Shown in pieces: positions 1 through 9,421 of a stretch of 22,958 bases of DNA; positions within the stretch are counted from its first letter, which is position 1, and each line of letters starts with the position of its first letter. Origin of the DNA: Zygnema cylindricum. Taxonomy: Eukaryota > Streptophyta > Zygnematophyceae > Zygnematales > Zygnemataceae. The stretch covers positions 1-22,958 of the forward strand of contig JBBHKE010003151.1 of the NCBI GenBank assembly GCA_037447655.1, read 5' to 3'. The translations under genes were made by a program, and so were the position numbers. The notes under the pieces are model-generated. The model did not search any database. It was given only the letters and a program-made list of their open reading frames with translations, and was not told the origin of the DNA.

Positions 1-55
1 ATTAAGTAACTAGTCTTTGGACAAAAATTTTAAGTGACTCATTGTCAGCTCCTGT

Positions 56-367
56 CTAAAACCGAAATATGAGTGGGTCCTTTGTGATTCCAAGGACCGG
101 CTCCGTTGTCCCAGCCGAGGTAAAAAGTTGGATTGTTGTATATTGAAGCTTGTGTGCTCTCAAACCAAGCTTAAGCGCAAATTCTAATACGCGGATCATG
201 AATTTTGCCCTAGTGTCAATGAGAGGAAGTGAAGGGTTGACACCGTTCACTGAGAATGATCCCCGAGAATTATCAAGAAAATTGATGTGGGGATCTAGGC
301 TACCGCGCTTTTTCGCAGTAACCGGCTGAACCACAGAGAGACTATGGTTCAGCTGCAGAGGCCGCAA
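56..367 (-). pseudogene. Gypsy aspartic protease, active site damaged
   Basis: This is the polyprotein-processing aspartic protease of the minus-strand Gypsy element, downstream of its gag. The open stretch of 103 codons contains the catalytic-loop region PLIDTRAKF. The family normally has D-T/S-G there, so the Gly is now Arg (codon AGG at 209-211). The stretch then continues with GLRAHKLQYTTIQLF and a TTEPVLGITKDPLIFRF strand pattern typical of these proteases. The frame upstream toward gag has several stops. The assignment is good because the IDT motif, the spacing and the following beta-strand pattern fit and because it lies between gag and the window edge. Confidence 0.72.
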
Positions 368-932
368 CGTGGTTGCTACTGCGACCTCATCGACGAGAGG
401 AAAGACTTTAGGAATGTTTTATATCATGGTGGACATAAATACTTAGTCGTTCTTTCACCCGATGAGCAATATGTATGGTGCCATCAAGTATGGTTAGTGC
501 TTCCGGAATAATGGTGGAAGTCGTTTTTGGAAGAAAAGGGAGAGACTGTTTTTTAAACAAAGTGGGACTCAAGAGTTCTCCAGTTTCCCCACTCCATTAT
601 AGTCTGTAGAGCCTTTCTCAAATGTAGCTACATTTTGTTGGACGGTAGAATCCCGAAGAGTTGCCCGGCCAATGACGGCATGTGCACAACTGTTCTAGCC
701 ATCTTGATAAATTGTGGTTTTAATTCTGCCATGAAAACTGCAAATTGCTCTTTCATCATGGCTGCCATCGTGGCTTGAAGCTCGACCTTCTCTCTCTCTC
801 TCGACGAGAGATCTTAGAAAAAGCTTCCTCTATCTTGGTCAACTTTGGCGCGATAACCGGTATTGCTTAACAGGCTGGAATTCCCCCGTTTTTAATCTGA
901 TTTTGGTAGGTGAAATTAGGGTCTTTAATATG

Positions 933-2151
933 GCAGCGGTAGACGTAATGTCCCTTCTATTTACAATGAGTGCATGTGGCCGCTTTATCTAGGCACATAA
1001 GGGCATCGTGCCCCGTCTTTCCGTAAACACAATCGATTTTTGGGATTAACAGGTGGGGTTCCCATGGCTGGCGTCCTAGGGGGCCTATTGGGAGGCCATG
1101 GGTTTTTAGGTGGAGGAGGAGATGGATTAACCGGATCCATACGAGAAGGTTTTGATCGCACTTGAGCCTCCCTCCACAATGTTTGCATCTCGTACTTACC
1201 GCATATTGAGCGGCTTGCTCAAATGTGATTTTCAGTCCGTACATCTTACTGAGGTGGTTTTGTATAAACCTCCTAAATTGGCCCGGTAACTGTTACACAA
1301 ATTTTAGAGCAACCTCCGAATCGGATATAAGGTCTGGTAATGCTTCTCGCAGAGTTTCCATTAGAGCTTGCAAGGAGGGGTAGTTTCACCCGGCCTACAC
1401 TCGAAGTTCAGCAACTCTTTGATTTGATCGGGGTTTCCATCCGGTATTCCTCTTGGAGGTTGCCGAATATGACCGAGAGAGTGTCATGTAAAGAGATGGT
1501 TCATCCGGCTTTAGTTGGGACCGCTGCTTGAGCAGTTACAGCATACCGCTAAATAACCACGCGGATAGGTGGAAACATCTCGTCCGTATTAGCGTTTAAT
1601 ACCGTCGGTCTCGCAGCCTGGTATGGAATATCCACCTGGCCAAGGACTTCGGGTACTCTCGCAAAGGGGGGAACGTACTCCATTATTGCAAGAACGTTAT
1701 CATATTTGCGAGTATAGCAAGCAAGGGCTGAACCAACAAGGTATTGTTTAGGTAGGGAAAAGGCGACCCGGAGGTGAAACCTTTCCGAATGCTAATTGCC
1801 TCATTTTTGTGTCGTACAGTGTTTTTCAAAACGGAGAAGCAAAAACTCATCTTCCCCACGGAACCCTTTGAAGAGGAAGTCATATCGTCGAGAAGGAAGT
1901 GAATTGCTTGTGCTAAACTCGGCGCGGTAGGAAACCCAAGAGAGATTGATTGTGACATGAATTGTTCGAAAACATCTTATTCGGTTTCCTCTAGGTATGA
2001 CCTGGATGAAACCGAAGATAACGATCTCGCCGAGGTGAAACGTGACCGTACTGATAGAGACTTTGGATAAGCAACCAAATCGGGTGAGATGATGGTGCCT
2101 GTGAAATGAGAAGAATTTAGGTGCGGTGGACACAAAGATGTCCCGCCGCAA
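933..2151 (-). pseudogene. gag: Gypsy gag pseudogene with two tandem zinc knuckles
   Basis: Gag packages the element RNA in virus-like particles; the knuckles bind nucleic acid. On the minus strand, overlapping open pieces (2151-1801, 1958-1683, 1244-957) give a gag-like order. A capsid part contains FRGEDEFLLLRFEK. A later part contains LPGQFRRFIQNHLSKMYGLK followed by AAQYAV. A proline-rich linker comes next. The first knuckle (993-1031) reads CVYGKTGHDALMC; its second Cys is missing. The second (933-974) keeps C-x2-C-x4-H-x4-C, but an in-frame TAG lies between the second Cys and the His. At least three frameshifts are needed to read the whole. Family assignment rests on the knuckles and the protease downstream. 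Confidence 0.7.
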
Positions 2152-2159
2152 GCACGTCC

Positions 2160-2960
2160 GGATTGGAAACGTAAATTGTCCTAATCCATGGGCATGAAAA
2201 AGGGGTAGCCCTAAACTGAAACGGTTAGGATTTCAGCACAGTCTATCAAGGTGCACGAGATGCTAAACGAAACTAAACTGATCAAACCAGACACTAGCAA
2301 TCGCTAACATGACCTGGTTGTCAGATTTAATCAAGAAACGTATTACCAAAACCTCTACCTTGTGACAATAGGGCAAGGCTGAAAAGCCAGATCTATATAA
2401 ACAAGCATAAAACTATCCAAGCACGTTTTGGTGTAGATCTACATACAAAAAGGTGTCTAAGCAGTGCCACCCACGGCAAGATCTAGGAAGAAATTCGAAG
2501 CGTGATAGTCACACAATCTCCATGGCCACACAAGGCCATATAGCATGCAAGGAAAGTGGTAGACTGCAAATGCTCAATCCGATTAAGTTCTAAAGAACCC
2601 AATCCACTCCAAACTCTTTATACGAGTGTCCACTCTAAATATGATTGTTCTTTTGTCCACATGGCATCGGATTACTTAGACACACATCTAGCACACTGGC
2701 GGGTACTAGTGGTGAACCAGACTTGTTTAAAGAAAGTCAGATTTTGCAGAGCTCCTTAGAATATAATCTACTCTATAATCCAATTCGGGTAAGGCTTTCG
2801 TAGGTTACTCTCCACGAGGCTCTGAGGTAACTCTCTACGAGGCTCTCCGTACACTGAAGATGTACACCTCGGAATGTTAAGGAACCAGTTGAAGAGGAAA
2901 ATATGAAATACCAGAAAAAGATAAGATACACCACAAAGCAAGTTAGAATTAGATAAAAGG
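2160..2960. other. No gene seen; short direct duplication inside
   Basis: I see no convincing coding frame or RNA gene in this stretch. By position it could hold the leader and 5' LTR of the minus-strand Gypsy element, but I found no clear TG...CA boundary or tRNA-matching primer site. One small feature is a 23-bp imperfect direct duplication at 2803-2825 and 2826-2848 (core ACGAGGCTCT). Confidence 0.4.
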
Positions 2961-3250
2961 GGTGCCCAAACCCTAGATCTTTAATAAAACGAAGGCGTAA
3001 AACAACCCAGATTCGGCAAGAAACCCTAATACTGCAACAAACCTTAATTTTGCAAAAAAAACCCTAATTTTACGAAAAATCCAAACTCGGACTCCTGAGA
3101 CACTAGATCTGCAGCCAAGAACCTTGTAAGGACAAGATAGAAGGACAAAATGTAAAGAACTAGGCCATGAATCTGCAAAAACCCTAAAATCTACAGCCAA
3201 AACCCTAAATTTGCAGCCAAACCCTAATTTCGCAGATTAATCCTAAATCT
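2960..3250. repeat. Degenerate telo-box (AAACCCTA) repeat cluster
   Basis: About seven copies of ACCCTA-type motifs recur with intervening words such as TTTTGCA and GCAGCC. They are densest at 3021-3065 and 3180-3235. AAACCCTA is the plant telomere unit read on the C-rich strand, and also the telo-box found in some plant promoters. Here the motifs are separated by 10-20 bp of AT-rich sequence, so this is not a clean telomere array. It may be a degenerate minisatellite in a retroelement leader. Confidence 0.6.
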
Positions 3251-3375
3251 GCTGGAGAATTAAGATCTAACGCTGCAGCCAAAAAATAGTGGCACCAGAA
3301 TAGGAAACCAAGATTGAAAGAAAAAAAATGAAAAAGACAAAATGAAAATGGTTTTTTATTTTTTTTATAAAATAA

Positions 3376-3380
<5 letters not shown>

Positions 3381-3437
<57 letters not shown>
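3381..3437. repeat. (AT)21 microsatellite followed by T tract
   Basis: An uninterrupted AT dinucleotide run ends at 3422 and passes directly into a T tract of about 16 bases. It marks the boundary between the Gypsy-associated sequence on the left and unassigned sequence on the right. Confidence 0.95.
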
Positions 3438-3439
3438 AA

Positions 3440-4344
3440 GATGGTTTTTTTTGGAGAAGAATACTAAGCCAAGAGGTAGCCACTAAGCTCTCGGGTCTTT
3501 ATGGTATTCTCTACAAAAGTTATCTCAAAGAGGCAGCAAAGCAAATAGCTAATTTCAACCCAGAACAAGGAAAATTCCAATCCACCAAACTTCACTCCTC
3601 CACTTCTATCTGAAATACAAACACCCCAAACCGTTTAGCTGCCCGTGGAAGGTGCAACCGGATCTGGATGTTTTTCCACACGAACTCCAATCCACCATTT
3701 CCCAAAAATAACACAAGTTGGAGGGAAACTTTCAAGACGAGGATTTGAGCCGCGTGGATTAAAATTCGTGGGAAGAAACACAAAGGAGAATATCGCTAAA
3801 CTACCTAGCCTCTACAGCTAGCTAGCAAATGAAAAGAAAAAATTTGAACAATCATTGAGAGAGAGAGCAAGAGAAAAGCTCCGACGCAAAGAGAAAGTTC
3901 TTGTCCAAAAGCTAAAACTTCTAAGTCTGAAAATAGACTAAGTAGAAGCTACGCTACGCTTACGCAAAACTAGCCTAAGCCTATGCTATTTTACATGAAC
4001 GAACCTACTTAAGATGTTGGCCAATAGGTTGTCAAGATCGTCAGCCGTACGCCTAACAAAATCCACTGTTTGAGGGTAAAAAAACGTCCCTATCTACATG
4101 TGTGCGTGAACCCTACGAGGGTTCACAACTTAAAAGTGATATGAGAAGCAAGCGCCATCCGACTATCCTTGTACCTACGATTCGTACGGCGTCGAAACGA
4201 TTTCTGGGTCGTTCGTCCAAATTCTATACCTACGCACGAAACGAAACAAATCGTACTAAATTATTACTTATTCTATTAGACATGTACGCAAATCGCGTAC
4301 CCGTCACAAACAATGAACTGACAATAAATAAGCGACTGTGAGAA
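3440..4344. other. Unassigned sequence; left half of TR-GAG target site
   Basis: No coding frame is convincing here. Bases 3985-4340 are rich in CG and GTACG words, unlike the AT-rich sequence to the left. The stretch continues on the other side of the 4345-8418 element (from 8419), because that element's target duplication joins the two. It contains a perfect hairpin (4106-4126). It could be part of an older LTR, but no LTR ends were found. Confidence 0.4.
4106..4126. repeat. Perfect 9-bp hairpin, ACG loop
   Basis: GTGAACCCT, loop ACG, then AGGGTTCAC: a nine-pair stem with no mismatch. No T-run follows that would make it look like a terminator. It resembles in style the stem-loops found in the Copia LTRs of this window but lies outside any LTR I can delimit. 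Confidence 0.7.
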
Positions 4345-5408
4345 TGTAATTGTATCAGCTCCATTCCTCCACAAAAATCGCAGATCCAAAGAAGCTTTTC
4401 TAGATAGTGTAGACTCCAAGTTGATACAAACCCAGATGACTGACACCTTAACAGTCAGAACCTCACTACAATTTCACACCTGTGAAAGAAGACTTTCTTT
4501 GTGCTCAGTACCCCCACAGAATGCAAAGTTAGAATATGAGTATTTGGAAACATTACCCCACTTTGGCTTTCCTTTATAAATGCAACCACTCTAGTAGGCA
4601 AAGTCTCAAAACAACTATACCTCTGTGTAGTCTGGACTCCCCTAAGTTTGTAGCAAAAAATATCATTAAATTTGCTCCCGTGAGCATTAAATTATGACCG
4701 GCCAAAGATGGCCAATAAATACAAAAGGCCTCTCATAGAGAGGTGCTTTAAAAAGTTCTAAGTCCTAAATCCCTCTCTCAACCTCCTACTACTACAGTAT
4801 GTAACAAATCACAAGACTGTAAGGTACAAAAAGGTATAGGTGCCGCTGTACTTCTTGTACGACCATAGTACGGCATGGCCATCCTGCTAACGCTTGTCAG
4901 TTCTCGTGCCATAGTCGTTCTCCCCGAAATGTCCGTTGTCTATTCATGGGTTGCCACGTGTCATCCGCCGACATTTAGCTCACAAACCGCCAAATTTTCA
5001 CTTTGGTGTTTCGGCTCCACTGAGTCGTCTGATCGGAAAACAACAATTTAATCGCGTCCATTCAAATTTAGTGTCGTTTCGTTTCGTAATGCGTATGTTA
5101 AATGTTTATCAGTTTAAATAATAACCAAACCCAATCTACTTAACACTTCATCAAGACCTAATGGATATGGCGCACGACTACACTGTACGTTTCTCATTCC
5201 GTAGGTCCTAAGATCAAATCCTAGTCTCGGCGCTTACTTTTTGCAATGAGCTATGCCTTCTGCTCCCTTAGCCTATCTTCCTCACTGCTTAAGGCATCCA
5301 TGGCTATCTTTGAGTCCTCAATGACTACGACAAGTGTGGAGGAACGTAGATTGACCACTTGACCTCGAATAGACAAATACAAACCTAGAAAATACACACA
5401 TTTTAACA
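4345..5408 (-). repeat. 3' LTR of the gag-only Copia element
   Basis: On the minus strand it runs from TGTTAAAA (5408) to AATTACA (4345), 1064 bp, directly after the PPT. It shares with the 5' LTR a long identical block around 5085-5128 and the same internal order. The tRNA-like cassette is at 5152-5242 (plus strand), the G-box CCACGTGTC at 4954-4962, GTAC-N5-GTAC at 4848-4860, CCTCTC...GAGAGG at 4729-4743 and the TATA-like box at 4721-4714. The stem-loop is at 4632-4613, now imperfect. An ATGGA gag-start remnant sits 20 bp from its end although no gag follows. This shows that the ATG belongs to the LTR. Confidence 0.88.
5152..5242 (+). ncRNA. tRNA-like Pol III cassette in 3' LTR (antisense)
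   Basis: The A-box-like segment CCTAATGGATATGGCG (5157-5172) resembles the D-arm of tRNA-Arg. The B-box-like AGATCAAATCC (5211-5221) has a T stem with 4 of 5 pairs. A TTTTT terminator is at 5238-5242. No acceptor stem pairs, so this is a tRNA-derived, SINE-head-like sequence rather than a tRNA gene. It is antisense to the LTR. Confidence 0.6.
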
Positions 5409-5421
5409 CTCCCTTTATTTT
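5409..5421 (-). other. Polypurine tract of the gag-only element
   Basis: On the minus strand AAATAAAGGGAG directly abuts the TGTT of the 3' LTR. PPTs prime plus-strand DNA synthesis in LTR retrotransposons. The same purine block (AATAAGGGGAG) abuts the LTR at 18752. Confidence 0.85.
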
Positions 5422-5745
5422 CTAATCTATTTTTTTTTCAACTCACACTTAATAACAAAACAACAAATTCTTTTTTTAATTAGTTTTTTTTTTTTTTTCC
5501 CTGATAAAACTTTATGTGAATACCCCTGTGTTGAAAGAAGTGTATTTGATGAGTCGAAATAAACATTGCATCTTGTTGATCACACATTTTATTTTGCATG
5601 CCAACTTTTTTAAATTTGAGCACTTGGAGCAAGGATATTATCCACCTCATCCCTTTTTCATGCGAGAAAAATCCAATATCCCCCTTGCATGTCTAACAAC
5701 CAGTCCCATCCCCAATCTGCAACACATACCCAAATGATAACCCTT

Positions 5746-6250
5746 TTACAAGCACATCTTCATAAGTGACATCACACCAAGTAGTGATGTCAAATCCACC
5801 CTCCCCCAAATTTTTCCAAAACCACTAAGCCCTACTAAAGTTCTTATAAATTTTACATCTTCCTCATTTAAATGATTATCAATGATAATTACCCTATTTT
5901 TTGATTTTTCCCCACTTCCCCCTTTCAGGTCGATATGAGTTTTTTCACTATCACTTTTCATTTTGATTCTCAAAAAATATTTCTCCTCCGCTAAACCTTT
6001 CATTAAATTTTCCTTTTCTCCCCCATCCTTTGAAACTCTTTCTAGATTTACTTCTCCTCTTTCCTCCGAATCCGTTGAAGTCTCCTTTTTCGACCAGGTT
6101 TTTGTCTCCGAAACATCCATTAGGATATCCTTAATATTTTGATTTTTCTCTTCTTCCAATTTTAATTCTAGATCCGACTTTCTCATCTCTAAGTCATCTA
6201 CTCTACACTCCTTGACACCCTCATCATGTTTAACTCCCTCAAGTACCTCC
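5746..6250 (-). CDS. Acidic/coiled extension downstream of gag, unknown
   Basis: This is one minus-strand frame from about 6250 to 5746, starting just after gag and its zinc knuckle. From the first ATG (6186) it has 146 codons without a stop. It is rich in Glu, Lys, Asp and Ser, with a heptad-like start (SDLELKLEEEKNQN), a middle part (EERGEVNLERVSKDGGEKEN) and a less charged end (IIIDNHLNEEDVKFIRTLVG). Autonomous Copia elements have protease here (D-S-G motif), which is absent. It may be a gag C-terminal extension or an unrelated acquired segment. I do not recognise the family and assign no function. It is one of the longest surviving open frames in the element. Confidence 0.5.
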
Positions 6251-6389
6251 TTTCTCCCTTATACCTCCAAAAGAACACTGTTGCTTTCGTGGAATTTTTG
6301 TTAGTTGTTCTCTCTTCCACATACTACCAATGTGGAGAAGCTCTTCACTGTCATCATCCTGTTTCTCCTCTTCCCCTTCTTCCTCCTCA

Positions 6390-7415
6390 TTCACATTCCA
6401 ACTTCTAATTTCTTCCAACCAAGGACATTCCGCCATATACCCGGTTCCCTACAAAATAAGCATATTCCTCCTTTCGACGCCCCCCTTTCTTTTCCCCTTC
6501 CTCTCTTTCCTCAGAAGTTCCGATAAGGTTTATCTTTATTAAGCATTTGCCAGTCACCACCACTCCTCTCATCATGCTTCCGACATTCACCACCAGCTGT
6601 TAATACATTCAACATGTCACTTCCCCTACGAAGCTCCAAAGTGCTTTCCCTCACAAGAATCATCCCCATGGTAATGCTCTAATTCCATGAGGAGTAATCC
6701 ATTTCTTGCCTACGATTAATGATTTTTTCGTACTCATCTAGAAGTTTCATGGTTAGTGTGTCAATATTTCTCTCCTCGGATTCTACATATCCTGCACTAG
6801 CAAGCTCAACATATAACGCAGCTATATCATTGCAAAACTCTATCATGCTACCACCTATATAAACATAGGCCTCTATTTCCTGTATTACTAACTGCTGCCT
6901 ATGTATAGTCTCACTCTAATAAGAATTAATTAGTGTGTCCCAGATTTTTGAAGTGTTTAGGTTATAACAGTGATAGTCATGGACTTATACACGTTTCTAA
7001 GTATGAGATGTTTTGCTATAGTGTTTTTGTAGTCCCAAATTTTTCTGTCATTTTCTTCAGTTTTTGGTTTTGTTATAACCCCTACAAGTGGAACTATAGG
7101 CGAGAGCCTAGCTCCCCTCACCACAGGTGTTCCTTTACCCTTCTCCCCTTTTCCCTCTTCCATGACAATAATTTTCCCTTCACCTTCCGTTGCATCTGGA
7201 CTCCGGTTGGTTTTTTGGGAAGCCCCAGATGAATCTCCATAGTGAGTTCCACCATAGCCCGGTGGTGGATACCTCACTTGTCCCGAAACAATTCCCCATA
7301 AGTGCTTTTCAAAAAACAATATCTCCATCATATATCCCCAATAAGTGAAGTCTGTTCCATCAAACATAGGCACCCTAGATGGTGGGTCAATAGCCTGTAA
7401 TTCTATGGGTTCCAT
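6390..7415 (-). pseudogene. gag: Gag of the gag-only Copia element
   Basis: Capsid/nucleocapsid protein of the element. The ATG lies within the 5' LTR and the frame stays open for 152 codons through the PBS. An N-terminal Copia-gag domain is visible (VPMFDGTDFTYWGYMMEILF, then KHLWGIVSG). A low-complexity K/E/G linker follows, then IAKHLILRNVYKSM. After a frameshift near 6955, homology to the plus-strand Copia gag resumes (KIWDTLINSY, AYVYIGGSMIEFCNDIAALY). A zinc knuckle at 6425-6462 keeps its first two and last Cys, but the His position is lost with a small deletion that shifts the frame. One stop interrupts the middle part. It aligns domain by domain with 11908-13075, which supports common descent. 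Confidence 0.78.
7381..7395 (-). other. Primer-binding site, half-tRNA-iMet type
   Basis: Directly after the 5' LTR the minus strand reads GGCTATTGACCCACC. Drosophila copia primes with a tRNA-iMet fragment, using a PBS that pairs with the anticodon arm. The matching plant-tRNA-iMet complement, from memory, would be GGTTATGGGCCCACC, so 12 of 15 positions agree. No TGG-type site for an intact tRNA 3' end is present at this boundary. The site is translated as part of gag (residues Q-A-I-D-P-P). Confidence 0.72.
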
Positions 7416-8418
7416 TCCCCCACAGAAATCGCAGATTCAAAGAATTTATCTAGATAGTGCCGCCTCTAAGTTGATTCAAACCCAAATGACTGACACCTAG
7501 ACATTCAGAACCCCAACACTGCTTCACCCTTGTGATAGAAAGACTTATGTGTGCTCAATTCTCCCACATAATGCAAAGTTAGAATATGAGTATTTGGACA
7601 CATTCCCCCACTTTGGTTTTCCCTTATGATTGCAGCCACCCTGGTAGGCAAAGTCTTTGACCGACTACACCCCTGTGTAGTCTGGACTAATTTTCTCCCC
7701 TAAGCATTAAGTTATGGCCAGCCAAGATAGCCTATAAATACAAAAGACCTCTCAAAGAGAGGTGCTTCAAAAAGTTATAAGTCTTAAATCCATCTCTCAA
7801 CCTCCTACTACTAATGTACTTAACCAATCACAATACTGTAAGGTACAAAAAGGTATTGGTGCCACTGTACTTCTTGTACGGCCATATTACGGCATGGCCA
7901 TCCCGCTAACGCTTGTCAGATCTTGAGCCATAGTCGTTCTCCCGTAATGTCCATTGTCTATTCACATGTCATCCGTCGACATTTGGTTCACAAACCGCCA
8001 AATGTTCACACTAGTGCTTCGGCTTCACTTTGAGCCGTCCGATCGGAAAACGACAATTTAACCGCGTCCGTTCAAATTCAAAGTCGTTTCGTTTCGTAAT
8101 GCGTATGTTAAATGTTTATCAGTTTAAATAATAACCAAACGGAATCTACTTAACACGTCATCAAGACCTAATGGATATGGCGCACGACTACACCGTACGT
8201 TTCTCATTCCATAGGTCCTTAGATCAAATCCTAGTCTCAGCCCTTACCTTTTGCAATGAGCTATGACTCTTGCTCCCTTAGCCTAGCTTCCTCACTGCTT
8301 AAGGTAGTCATGGCTATCTTTGAGTCCTCAATGACTACGACAAGTATGGAGGAACCTAGATAGACCATCTGACATACAGTAGACAAATACAGACCCAGAG
8401 AATACACATATTTAAACA
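7396..8418 (-). repeat. 5' LTR of the gag-only Copia element
   Basis: On the minus strand it runs from TGTTTAAA (8418) to AATTACA (7396), 1023 bp. In sense order it holds the antisense tRNA-like cassette (8162-8252 on plus), the GTAC-N5-GTAC palindrome (7879-7867), the inverted repeat CCTCTC...GAGAGG (7762-7748) and TATTTATA (7740-7733). A perfect 8-bp stem-loop follows (7682-7663: GACTACAC, loop AGGG, GTGTAGTC). The gag ATG is at 7415-7413, inside the LTR. The G-box present in its partner LTR is lost here by a small deletion near 7966. Confidence 0.88.
8162..8252 (+). ncRNA. tRNA-like Pol III cassette in 5' LTR (antisense)
   Basis: Same layout as in the partner LTR: CCTAATGGATATGGCG (8167-8182), AGATCAAATCC (8221-8231) and TTTT at 8249-8252. 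The T stem keeps only three of five pairs. A and B boxes are unchanged from the 3' LTR copy although the surrounding LTR has diverged by about 10-15%. Confidence 0.6.
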
Positions 8419-8589
8419 AAGAAAACCACAAGTGCGAACGAAAATCATGTGTGCGTGTTGAAATTGTGCATGCTTGCAAAATATCGTGCGCTCGTGCCAA
8501 ATAACCCTGAATGCGTGCAATCAATACTATGCGGCATGACACTAAGACAACATACCTAAACATGCATAGTACGTTACAGAAATACATTC

Positions 8590-9421
8590 CTATTCTCAGT
8601 AACCATCATTTACTAGAATTAGAACATATAGATTTGGTTTTTGACAGTTGGAAATGCCAAGGTATGTCGCAAGCGGAGAAAGGCCTCGGTTTAGCAAATC
8701 CTCGTAAGAGATTTTCTTTGAACTTTGGAGAGTCATACATTTTTTAAAGACTCTCGACTGGCGCGTTTGCTATATTTTCGAGCCTGATACCGCTTATAAT
8801 GATCCAAACGTTATGGTTATGACTCATTATAAGCGCATGGAACAGCTTGTTGGACCACCTCTTATTATTGATGCGGCTCGGCACGGATTTGTGACACATC
8901 GCGTTTGGTCTAAATGGACAAACTTGATTGATATTGGTTGTTTTAGAGAATTCAATCTCACGGTCCGCCAGCCACAGGTCGATATTTTGTCTGCACCCCT
9001 CCAATTTCACCGAATGTAACCATGCATACAGACAAATTTTCCAACCAATTTCAACATTAATGTACCCCGACATCCTTCTAAGGTCCTTCCCACTTTGGTC
9101 TCATATCCCAATTTGCATGCGTATTCACATAACAGACCGGGTATGTAACACAACAACATCACTAGTGAGTTACAAAAGCCCACTGCCACAAAGTGGGAGC
9201 TCCTCGTGCATTTTACACCAAACACTCCAATCACTCTTACAAAAAGACAGCGGTGCACAATCTTTGGTCGAGTCATGGACTCCAGTCCTTGGTATTCCTC
9301 TTAGGGTTGGGTCTCGCAGCGGTTCGCTACGCACAAAATCACCCGTCGCAATCAGCTGCGTGGGGTCATCACACATCATCATGACCTCATATTCCTTCCC
9401 GTACTTCTCTTCGTCTTCTAG
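8590..9421 (+). pseudogene. Unidentified decayed coding-like region
   Basis: Two plus-strand frames joined by one shift near 8747 read as protein-like sequence. The first piece ends LVFDSWKCQGMSQAEKGLGL...RFSLNFGESYIF. The second (from about 8760) reads WRVCYIFEPDTAYNDPNVMV, THYKRMEQLVGPPLIIDAAR and HRVWSKWTNLIDIGCFREFN. It then continues in the same frame past stops at 9017, about 9147 and about 9302 to 9421 (WELLVHFTPNTPITLTKRQR). The low stop density and mixed hydrophobic/charged composition suggest former coding sequence. It lies upstream of Gypsy pol on the same strand but shows no zinc knuckle or protease. I do not recognise the family; it could be gag of an unfamiliar lineage or a captured host exon. 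Confidence 0.35.

Larger units (their letters stand above)
1..2160 (-). mobile_element. Decayed Ty3/Gypsy element, gag-protease part
   Basis: Reading the minus strand from about 2160 down to base 1 gives, in order, a gag-like capsid region, two CCHC zinc knuckles and a retroviral-type aspartic protease. This is the start of a Gypsy polyprotein. RT, RNase H and integrase would lie beyond the left edge of the window. The frame is broken by many stops and shifts, so the copy is dead. I could not locate its 5' LTR or a primer-binding site in 2160-3300 with confidence. It lies on the opposite strand to the Gypsy pol fragment at 9620-11002, so the two are separate insertions. Confidence 0.75.
4345..8418 (-). 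mobile_element. Copia-type, gag-only (TR-GAG-like) LTR retrotransposon
   Basis: This is a structurally complete minus-strand element of 4074 bp. Its 5' LTR is 7396-8418, internal region 5409-7395 and 3' LTR 4345-5408. The LTRs begin TGTT and end in TTACA, and look about 85-90% identical by eye. The flanks GAGAA (4340-4344) and AAGAA (8419-8423) are a 5-bp target duplication with one change. A half-tRNA-type primer site adjoins the 5' LTR and a PPT adjoins the 3' LTR. The 1987-bp interior encodes gag plus an acidic extension. I find no protease, integrase or RT there, so it needed enzymes from a relative, as described for plant TR-GAG elements. Its gag is homologous to that of the plus-strand Copia element at 11003-19751. 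Confidence 0.85.

Noticed and set aside
1-1031. Plant pararetrovirus (caulimovirid) gag-protease
   Set aside because: Zinc knuckles and an aspartic protease also occur there, but no movement protein or virus-type gene order is visible, and the capsid and linker text reads as Gypsy gag.
3741-3800. Sixth tRNA-like cassette (minus-strand GGCTCAAATCC)
   Set aside because: The B-box match is good but the A box is poor, the nearest T-run is more than 30 nt away, and no LTR surrounds it.
5152-5242. Functional tRNA-Arg gene
   Set aside because: D-arm and T-arm motifs are present, but no acceptor stem pairs and the A-to-B distance is larger than in a tRNA. It is better called tRNA-derived.
6226-6542. 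Plus-strand Ser/Pro/Phe-rich open frames
   Set aside because: They are complements of the Glu/Lys-rich minus-strand gag extension and have no independent support.
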